DNA of 6,473 nucleotides from Globobulimina sp. (Eukaryota; Foraminifera; Rotaliida), in the NCBI GenBank assembly GCA_003354225.1, contig PIVH01000287.1:1-6473 (forward strand), in the 5' to 3' direction. The number at the start of each line of letters is the position of its first letter. The first letter of the stretch is position 1. A program made the position numbers and the translations under genes. Positions 1-6,047 of the stretch are shown here, in pieces. Under the pieces are notes generated by a model. That model did not search any database and was not told the DNA's origin. It was given only the letters and a program-made list of their open reading frames with translations.

Positions 1-1959
1 TCTTTTGCCGTATGCTAACTTGGATGGAATCCATAATTTTACAATTGAGCCAACTTTAATTCGTGTAACAGCTTGTTCCAATCCTTTTATATTCTGTTTT
101 TTGCCCAATTTGATCACTTCTCTGTGTTTTATAAATTGTTTCCCGTCTGGTAAATGTCCGGTATATTCAATTTCCACTGTCGACGAAGAACTTGGTATAT
201 CACCAATTCCTTGCCGTATTATTTCAATATCAATCATCGACTTATCTTTTTTTTTATTTGTTGTTTTTTCTAGATCTGCCGGCTGCTTTTTCTTATATTT
301 ATTAATTCCTTTTAATACGTCATTGTTATATGATCGTACAGGTTTTGGTGCAGGTGGTGGTACAAGCGGTTTTTTCTTAGATTTCTTAATGTCTTTCAAT
401 AAGTCAGCCCTGTTGTTATATGATCGTACCGGTTGTGGTGCAGGTCGCGGTATAGGTGGCCATGGCGGCGGTACTTTTTTCGCTGTCACCTTTTTTTTCG
501 CTGTGTGTTTGGGTGACGCCTTTTTTTTAGCAAATAATCCACCCAATGCAGCTGCGGCAGCTTTCTGTGAGGGACCAGTCGATACACCACCAGCCTTACT
601 GGGTACAGAGGGTGGTACAGATGATACTTTTGATGCACTTTGATGTTGCTGCTGTTGCTGTTGTAACTGCATTTGTGGCTGAATATTTCCATAAACATGT
701 TGCTGAACACTCGCAATCGCTTGTTTTTCTGCCTGTTGTTTTTTCTTATATTCATCAATTTGTTTTTCATATTCTTTATATTTCCGCAAGAATTTACGTG
801 AATGTCCCTTGGAAAAACCCAAATCGTTTCTTAAATCATCCTCTGTTAAGTCCTTCCAATCCACCACATCGTCCCAGCCTTCATCTCGCATTTTGGCCGC
901 AAACTGCCCCAAACCCCACTCATTTAATAAAGTTTCATAATTCTTCAATTCCGGATTATCTGCGTCTTTTGCCTCATCCCCATAGCCATTATTATTGCCG
1001 TCTTTATATATCTCATCACTTCCAATCTTTGGTCGAATATGTTTGGTCGCATAATTATATGCTAAATTTGTGTCATTTTGCTCAAATAACCTCGCTTTCT
1101 TATACATAGAATGTGAGATTGCTTTGAAATTATAAAAGACTTTGTGATGGAGCTGAACCTCGCAAACAATTTTGCAGTTTGGACAATATATATTTATCAA
1201 CAAATCCCTATAACCAAACGGCATTTGTTTCGGACTAAATCGGTCTTTAACCCGTAGGATACCACCCACTTCTCGGTCGGCTAAGCGTTCAATAATTACA
1301 AAAGTTTGGTATAAGTCGTCAAACGTTTCAAAAACAATGGAACATCGCAACACATCCGTCATTTGCTTAAAACCATCCTTTTGAAAATATACATAATATG
1401 CCTGTCAGATTAATGTATATTACACGTATACAAAGAACATGTTTTTAGGGTCGGTATGCGATGAAAAACAAATTAACTTAACTTTATAAAAGGCTCTTGC
1501 CATTTGTTTGGTTTTTGCCTTTGATGAAGCATAGATTGTAATGTTTTGTTGCTTACATTGTTGGGTTATTTTGTTTATAAATTTTTGGAAATGGGATAAG
1601 TTTGATTGCGCTCTGAATATTAAATCAATGAAGGTATGGACTCCAGCATTTTTTGGTTTTGGTTGCTTGGAATATTTTGTGTCAATATATCTGCAGTATT
1701 TGTTTCTTGCGTGTTGTTGTCTGGATTGGTACGGCATATATTGTTTATTGAATTTGTTTTCGATTAAGATGATATTATTTAAAAACTTATTCAGTCCGGC
1801 GATGTCGTCCATGATTGATTTTAATATTTCTGTCTCGTTTTCCAGGGCAGTGTTTTTTGCCTCTTTTAATAGGTTTGGTTTTTCTGATTTTTGAATGGCT
1901 TTATTTACCTCCGGTTCTTTTTTTGACATTAAGTCAAAATAACCATTCATTACACCCAT
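1..1959 (-). CDS. RelA/SpoT-fold + SAM + proline/WH2 + FKBP fusion protein (3' end beyond window)
   Basis: Two exons, 1959-1483 and 1401-1, join in phase 0 to give 626 residues and stay open at the left edge. Residues ~140-265 resemble a RelA/SpoT-like nucleotidyltransferase fold: TDVLRCSIVF (D175), VKDRF (210-214), FGYRDLLINI (Y223) and CEVQL (E240). The Asp and Glu match the metal-binding/catalytic acids of (p)ppGpp synthetases, while the usual His after GYRS-L is Leu. Residues ~311-373 form a SAM domain. A glutamine run (405-411) and an Ala-rich stretch follow. Two proline-rich blocks each precede a WH2-like segment (ADLLKDIKKSKKKPL at 491-505; a shorter copy at 519-532). An FKBP-type domain starts at ~548 (VEIEYTGHLPDGKQF, then WIPSKLAYG) and is cut off. 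The first in-frame ATG after an upstream TAA (2020-2022) sets the start; a further 5' exon is possible. Nucleotide synthesis, actin binding and isomerase activity are inferences from family resemblance. Confidence 0.8.
321..450 (-). repeat. 90-bp (30-residue) tandem proline/WH2 repeat in coding sequence
   Basis: The block at 411-445 recurs at 321-355 with a 90-bp offset and only a few mismatches, sharing TTGTTATATGATCGTAC. In the protein this is PAPQPVRSYNN followed by a WH2-like helix, then PAPKPVRSYNN followed by a shorter WH2-like helix. The period is a multiple of three, so the frame is kept. It looks like internal duplication of a proline-rich/actin-binding module. Confidence 0.75.
644..669 (-). 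repeat. CAA/CAG microsatellite coding for poly-glutamine
   Basis: Mixed CAA and CAG codons on the minus strand encode a glutamine run (QLQQQQQQHQ, residues ~404-413) in the linker between the SAM domain and the proline-rich region. The position fits a flexible linker, and length may vary between strains. Confidence 0.7.
1402..1482 (-). other. Intron of the RelA/SpoT-SAM-WH2-FKBP gene, 81 nt
   Basis: On the minus strand the intron begins GTTAAG after the Lys codon ending at 1483 and ends CTGACAG before the Ala codon starting at 1401. Removal joins ARAFYK to AYYVYFQKDGF in phase 0 and bypasses a TGA in the downstream frame just before the acceptor and the stop at 1420 in the upstream frame. 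The joined stretch reads as one continuous RelA/SpoT-like domain, which neither exon completes alone. Confidence 0.85.
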
Positions 1960-2310
1960 TAATTGTCCGATTCCTGATGCTATTTTATTTATATATATAT
2001 ATAACAACAATTTATGTTTTTATTGTCAATACCTGCTGCTTCACAAACATTGTTTCAACACATTTTTGGATCGATATTATCTTTGTGAAACGAGCAGTGT
2101 ATTGTTGAATGCTAAGGGTCAATAATTAACATTGTAATCTAGTATCCATATTGTATCCGCTGCTATATCCCTCCAATTGGATCTAATATGCTGCAATGAA
2201 GCGACACTGTAATAGTATCGAGAGCAGAGTGACAGGGATTGCGTGCAGAAGATGAAAGGGGAGAAATGTGAAAAGTTTTTTATTTGGTGGTTAAAGTTTT
2301 TAGTGTGATA
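1960..2310. promoter_or_regulatory. Divergent intergenic region between fusion gene and Rab gene
   Basis: These 351 bases lie between the two divergent ATGs and must hold the 5' regulatory sequence of both genes unless either has distant 5' exons. An AT dinucleotide tract at about 1989-2003 sits 30-45 bases upstream of the minus-strand ATG and could serve as a TATA-like element. Alternatively, the following AAATAG on the minus strand could be a splice acceptor for an unseen 5' exon. No other gene is visible; the 91-residue minus-strand frame here shows no recognisable domain. Confidence 0.4.
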
Positions 2311-2949
2311 ATGGGAAACTCTTCTCAATCTTTCAAAGAATCCACGACCACTAACCCGAACAGTACAGGGCCTAAAAGAACGAATTATGATCATCTATTT
2401 AAGTTGTTGTTAATTGGTGATTCCAGCGTTGGTAAAAGTTCATTAGTATTGCGATTCTCTGATGATTCCTTTTTAACAAGTTTTATCACAACAATTGGCG
2501 TAGATTTTAAAATTAAGACTATAGAAATTGATGGTAAAGTGGTTAAATTACAAATTTGGGACACAGCCGGACAAGAACGCTTTAGAAGTATCACAGACGC
2601 ATATTATAGAGGAGCAATGGGCATAATGTTAGTTTATACAGTTTGTGACGAACAATCATTTTCAAATATACGTAACTGGATATCAAATATTCACCAACAT
2701 GCTGCGGAAAATGTGCAAAAGATATTGGTGGGGCATTGTTGGAATGATGATGGTGATGAATACAGTCAATACACGGAAAATGATCGAGTAATTTCATATG
2801 AGAGAGGAGAAGAAATGGCAACTGATTATGGAGTTCCATTTTGCGAAGCAAGTGCTAAAACAGGATGTAATGTAAAAGAAGCATTTAAAATGTTAGCAGA
2901 GAGTGTATATAAACACAGATTATCAAATTACAGCAAAGATGACAAATAA
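2311..2949 (+). CDS. Rab1-like small GTPase with degenerate G4 motif and no prenylation cysteines
   Basis: Predicted 212 residues, no intron. Rab GTPases cycle between GTP and GDP forms to recruit trafficking effectors to membranes. Visible motifs: P-loop GDSSVGKS (36-43), switch I TTIGVDF (60-66), WDTAGQE (83-89) and EASAKTG (179-185). [19 protein letters not shown] and the switch regions are closest to Rab1/Rab8. The expected GNKxD is replaced by GHCWNDD (141-147), followed by an acidic insertion before RVISYERG. The protein ends SNYSKDDK with no cysteine, so normal geranylgeranylation is impossible. The N-terminus starts MGNSSQS, which is compatible with N-myristoylation but imperfect, since Gln occupies the usual Ser/Thr site. 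The ATG at 2311 has A at -3; an upstream TTG in frame is not needed. The SAM-domain frame starts inside its last codons. Confidence 0.9.
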   Translation: MGNSSQSFKESTTTNPNSTGPKRTNYDHLFKLLLIGDSSVGKSSLVLRFSDDSFLTSFITTIGVDFKIKTIEIDGKVVKLQIWDTAGQERFRSITDAYYRGAMGIMLVYTVCDEQSFSNIRNWISNIHQHAAENVQKILVGHCWNDDGDEYSQYTENDRVISYERGEEMATDYGVPFCEASAKTGCNVKEAFKMLAESVYKHRLSNYSKDDK

Positions 2950-3571
2950 CATAAATGTTGAAAAGAATATTAAGGGAATTGAAGAGAAAAAAAATGAAGA
3001 AAACGAGGTTCGTCTCATTGATCTCAAACAAAACGATCATGAAAATACAGAAAAAAAAGTATTGAAAGGAGCTGAGAAATATTTTTATGATTTCTTGAAA
3101 GAAGCTCGATTAACGAAATATTTTGATAAATTTAAAGAAAATGATTGTTGTGATCTTAGAGATATTGAATTTATTAATGATGAATTATTGAATGAAATTG
3201 GTATAAATAGAATTGCATTGAAAAAATTTAAAAAACATTCACAAGAAATTCGAAACGAAATGGAAGAATTTAACCAATTGACATCAACAATATCACCAAT
3301 AATAATTAAAAAATTAAAAAATAATTTTGGAATTGTTACAATGAATATATTATGCTCCGAAATTAAGCAAAAATTTAATTTCAAAAAGAAATATCAGATT
3401 GAGAATGATATGCAATGTGAATTATTATGGGATATTATTCAACGACATATAAATCCACAGAACAATCAACAAGAAAATGAACACAATGTCAATGATGATG
3501 ATAATGAATATCAGGAAGAAGGTGTTATTGGCAACGATAATTATAATAATACAGTAACTCCGTATATGTAA
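2939..3571 (+). CDS. SAM-domain protein overlapping the Rab 3' end
   Basis: Predicted 210 residues with one SAM domain at ~47-107 ([14 protein letters not shown], then [17 protein letters not shown] and [10 protein letters not shown]), a helical module that mediates homo- or hetero-oligomers. A charged Lys/Glu-rich region comes first. Residues ~119-170 form a second, probably helical segment of unknown type, and the tail is rich in Asn, Asp and Gln. The ATG at 2939-2941 lies in the +1 frame relative to the Rab gene and overlaps its last 11 bases including the stop; it has A at -3. The frame opens only just upstream (a TAG at 2894), so this is the first ATG. It may be translated by reinitiation on a shared mRNA, from its own transcript, or as a Rab extension joined by frameshift or unseen splicing. 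The function of the whole protein is unknown. Confidence 0.75.
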   Translation: MTNNINVEKNIKGIEEKKNEENEVRLIDLKQNDHENTEKKVLKGAEKYFYDFLKEARLTKYFDKFKENDCCDLRDIEFINDELLNEIGINRIALKKFKKHSQEIRNEMEEFNQLTSTISPIIIKKLKNNFGIVTMNILCSEIKQKFNFKKKYQIENDMQCELLWDIIQRHINPQNNQQENEHNVNDDDNEYQEEGVIGNDNYNNTVTPYM

Positions 3572-3666
3572 AACTTGTCGCAAAGAACATCTCTTCCCCT
3601 CACAATGCGCGATTGCGATTACGATATTCTTACGTTTAATTACTCTCTGCTAGTTTTTTTGGTCGT

Positions 3667-3932
3667 CACTGATAAAATATCAATTTGATAGTATGAATGA
3701 ATAACTAATTCCTATCACTTCTTATGATCTAAGCATTGCCTTTTGAATATGAATTCAATTCATGTGGTTTGCATTTTGGCGTTAGGCAACTCCGAAGAAC
3801 AGCGGTAATTAAAAATTACACGTACTGAAAAATCACAAGAGATATAATAATTTTTTGGACGTGTATTAAATGGTCATGAACTTGTGGCACTGATAAAATA
3901 TGATATGTCATTCTGAATTGGATGGTATGAAT
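3667..3932. repeat. Pair of diverged direct repeats, 221 bp apart
   Basis: CACTGATAAAATAT occurs at 3667-3680 and again at 3888-3901. Each copy is followed by a related block, TTGATAGTATGAAT at 3685-3698 and TTGGATGGTATGAAT at 3918-3932, with different spacing. This may be an old duplication or a paired regulatory element; no function can be assigned. Confidence 0.45.
3749..3763. repeat. Short perfect inverted repeat ATGAATT-C-AATTCAT
   Basis: Seven-base arms with a single-base centre. It could be a protein-binding dyad, but in AT-rich DNA a palindrome this short may occur by chance. Confidence 0.25.
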
Positions 3933-4096
3933 CAAATTTGACAATTGTAAATATCATTATTACTGAATAATGACATGGTGAATGTCCTTAACAACACAGC
4001 TGCTGTTGTCTGAATATTCCGCATTTTCGGCCTTGTAAACAACTTATTTCATCATCACTTAAATTCGTATCTAAAAGATTTATTTCGGTTAAAATC

Positions 4097-5029
4097 ATGA
4101 CAGGATATAAAATTATAGCAGTTGAGGAAGGTTATGATGAAACAAGACATTTAGTAAGAATCATTTGTATTTTTATTGCATTGACATCAAATTTGTATTT
4201 ATTAGGATTTATTGCATCCAAAGTTATCAAAAAACAAAAACAATTCAATGTCATCTTAGCAACTGCTGTGGTTTGTATTTCATGTTCAACATTGGCTGCA
4301 TTGTATAATTTATCATATCGTTTCGTGATCAATACCGGTGGCTGTCGCGTATCAGATATCATTGAAGAATTTATCATTGCCATTGCACGCTCCGTTTTAT
4401 TATTATTTTATGTTATTATGGTAACAAAAGTCTTTGAAAACACCAAACAAGCCGTTGATGATAATGTGAAACACTGTATGTTTGGTGTTATTATTGCAGT
4501 ACATATGATATTATTGCCATGCATTTATATTACAAGACAAGAAGGTGAGGCAATGCAGACTCGAACGTATGGTGTTTATTGTCGTAATAAGATGGAAGGT
4601 GGCTGGACTGTTACTGCTGTGGTCTTATATCACATTGTTGATTTTGCAATTACTATTATTTTATGTGGATTGTTTTTGCATAAATTATTAAATTTATTGG
4701 AGGATTTACAGGATCATAACGATGGCGATGAAGAAGATGACTCTGATGAGCATGTACAACAAACAAAGGCAACCGATCAATTAATGAAATTGATCAGAAA
4801 GGTAATGATATTGATGTTTGTTAGCGTTGTGTCATCCTGGTTTATTATATTTGGTGGAAGAATGGATAGAGAGAGTGAGACATTCCTGAGATGGATTTAT
4901 CCCATCGACTATGTTGTCAATGGATGGTGTATCTTTTTATTTTTTGATTGGGGTAAATTTGAGTGTTTATGTTTAACGGACGATACTGTAACAAATAAAA
5001 AAGATGTTGAACAAAATGAAACAAACTAA
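4097..5029 (+). CDS. Seven-transmembrane GPCR-like protein
   Basis: Predicted 310 residues, intronless. Seven hydrophobic segments lie at about 20-44, 51-74, 89-112, 128-147, 170-197, 234-255 and 263-283. A short acidic N-terminus with no obvious signal peptide and a ~27-residue hydrophilic tail frame them. Cys83, just before helix 3, and Cys162, in the second outer loop, are placed like the conserved disulfide of G-protein-coupled receptors. The usual DRY motif after helix 3 is absent (TKVFENTKQ). The third inner loop is highly acidic (DGDEEDDSDE at 209-218), followed by a basic stretch before helix 6. The spacing and helix-7 sequence (YPIDYVVNGWCIFLFF) suggest a divergent receptor, not a transporter, but I cannot name the class or ligand. 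The ATG has A at -3. Confidence 0.8.
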   Translation: MTGYKIIAVEEGYDETRHLVRIICIFIALTSNLYLLGFIASKVIKKQKQFNVILATAVVCISCSTLAALYNLSYRFVINTGGCRVSDIIEEFIIAIARSVLLLFYVIMVTKVFENTKQAVDDNVKHCMFGVIIAVHMILLPCIYITRQEGEAMQTRTYGVYCRNKMEGGWTVTAVVLYHIVDFAITIILCGLFLHKLLNLLEDLQDHNDGDEEDDSDEHVQQTKATDQLMKLIRKVMILMFVSVVSSWFIIFGGRMDRESETFLRWIYPIDYVVNGWCIFLFFDWGKFECLCLTDDTVTNKKDVEQNETN

Positions 5030-5160
5030 GCAATTACCATCTCATTGTGTTGTTTCATAACAGACAAAGTGTAATTTAATTAAATCTGATTTATAAAAAC
5101 AAAATTAACCAAAACCCCGATTGTATTTCCGTGACTACACAAAATATTTAGAAACACATC

Positions 5161-6047
5161 ATGATGTCAGCAGCGTTGCAAATGGAAACTAAAGCTAATA
5201 AAACACAGAGACGGTCGAAATCAGAACCGTATAGCAACTTTCATTCAGACTGCAATGATAACCTAATATTCAATAACAAACACATCGACACTGCTTCATT
5301 AGGTATATGTTATGTGGTTGATTAACTTTTTGTTATTTCATCCAATCAGAATTTGTTAGGTTTGCGTCAGCTCAAAGCTAAAATGTCAATGAAAAACAAA
5401 GACATTGATAAAGATGATATTAAAGAATATTCACCTCCGTCTAAGCCACCAATACACCCACAAAATGAGAACGAATTACACAAAATCCCAGTAATATCCA
5501 ATCAATATTCGACATGTAATCTATTTGTACATGGCTTCATACGTAGCACAGTAACAACTGTCATAATAAAAATCAAGCGCATTAAACATAAAACACTGGA
5601 ATATATTGCAAAAATCATCGAAAACTACAGCTACAAATCGCTGATTATTTCACCACATGAAATCAAAGAATTATATCCAAAATCTGAGTTTTTATACAAT
5701 TACGTTGTGATTGAGGAAAATGGTATATTGACTACAAGAAACCAGGGAATTATTTCAATTCAATGCTTTGATATTATATTGCATAAAACCGCCACTTTAC
5801 ATTTGAATGCAAAGGGATATAATGGTGGCTTACCAGAAAGACAAGGCGGTTCATACACTGGTTTGCTTAATATATCTTCAAACATCTCCGAATATATATA
5901 TTTGTGTGCTTGATTTTATCAGGAAACCAGGGTGTTTTTACTGCGTCGAAAGAGGCAAATTATGGAGGCGGTGGCGGTGGGATATTGTTTGGCGGCGGAG
6001 GTGGATATGGAAGCAAAGGAGATACTTCTTTCGTTCCTAATCCGTAA
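5161..6047 (+). CDS. Glycine-rich repeat-fold protein, three predicted exons, C-terminus probably cut by junction
   Basis: Exons 5161-5302, 5360-5860 and 5923-6047 give 255 residues. If the first exon is wrong, the ATG at 5383 gives 200. The N-terminal part is polar and carries RRSKSEP (17-23). A helical module follows, with NLFVHGFIR near 95-103, a motif I associate with protist proteins of unknown role. Then comes a glycine-rich section: GIISIQCFDIILHKTATLHL and AKGYNGG, then across the last intron SYTGNQGVFTASKEANY, GGGGGG, ILF, GGGGGYGSKGD. The pattern of alternating beta strands and glycine loops suggests a beta-helix or sandwich; no enzyme motif is visible. After GDTS the frame reads only FVPNP and a TAA that lies in sequence better explained as the antisense of a bacterial gene. 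The true C-terminus is therefore probably missing. Confidence 0.65.
5303..5359 (+). other. Candidate first intron of the glycine-rich gene, 57 nt
   Basis: The intron would begin GTATATG and end TTTGTTAG, is T-rich, and contains ATTAAC, which could act as a branch site. It joins a 47-codon open frame starting at ATG 5161 (first ATG after a TAG at 5149) to GLRQLKAKM in phase 1. An alternative acceptor at 5377 also keeps frame. The better-looking CAG at 5347-5349 would lead to a stop at once, which weakens the case. Confidence 0.45.
5861..5922 (+). other. Second intron of the glycine-rich gene, 62 nt
   Basis: GTTTGC donor and TTTTATCAG acceptor. Splicing makes a split Gly codon (G at 5860 plus GA at 5923-5924) and joins GGSYTG to NQGVFTASKEANY, continuing the glycine-rich pattern. 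Unspliced, the frame ends at once in a non-glycine tail. Size and borders agree with the 81-nt intron of the minus-strand gene. Confidence 0.85.
6018..6035. other. Probable chimeric junction between eukaryotic and bacterial DNA
   Basis: Left of this point the plus strand encodes GGGGGYGSKGD of the glycine-rich protein. Right of it the minus strand encodes the M28 homolog down to YGLGTKE. Each protein loses its expected continuation here: the M28 frame runs into proline codons that are merely the antisense of glycine codons, and the glycine-rich frame ends in a few residues that are antisense of M28 codons. Hand-counted GC is 43-47% in 6061-6180 versus 35% in 5401-5460. Confidence 0.7.

Larger units (their letters stand above)
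3572..4096. other. Gene-free intergenic region (525 bp)
   Basis: I see no convincing coding exon or RNA gene on either strand. The longest ATG frame I followed by eye is 27 codons (3605-3688). The stretch should contain the 3' UTR of the SAM gene and the promoter of the receptor-like gene. It also holds a diverged direct repeat and a small perfect inverted repeat, listed separately. Confidence 0.5.

Noticed and set aside
5-1109. Plus-strand open frames of 212 and 187 codons, and a minus-strand 94-codon frame at 486-770.
   Set aside because: They are antisense or out-of-frame shadows of the minus-strand fusion gene, whose frame shows SAM, WH2-like and FKBP motifs.
2027-2050. Possible tiny 5' exon of the minus-strand gene: ATG at 2050 followed by a GTATTG donor and the AAATAG acceptor.
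   Set aside because: The join puts the downstream sequence in the wrong frame and hits a stop within about 13 codons.
1541-2108. Plus-strand open frames rich in Phe, Leu and Cys.
   Set aside because: Antisense of exon 1 of the fusion gene and of the intergenic region; no domain pattern.
2119-2394. Minus-strand 91-codon frame upstream of the Rab gene.
   Set aside because: Overlaps the Rab start region, with no motif and low-complexity composition.
2591-2851. Minus-strand frame with a poly-His run.
   Set aside because: Antisense of the acidic insertion in the Rab gene (GAT codons read as ATC/CAT).
2905-2965. A GTATAT...AAAAG intron that would fuse the Rab and SAM frames.
   Set aside because: It keeps frame but removes the last Rab helix, and the acceptor lacks the CAG/TAG and pyrimidines seen in the other introns.
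3605-3688. 27-codon ATG frame in the gene-free region.
   Set aside because: Too short, with no motif or homology I recognise and no clear splice partner.
5960-6027. Poly-proline C-terminus on the M28 frame.
   Set aside because: It is the antisense of the glycine-rich codons on the plus strand, created by the junction.
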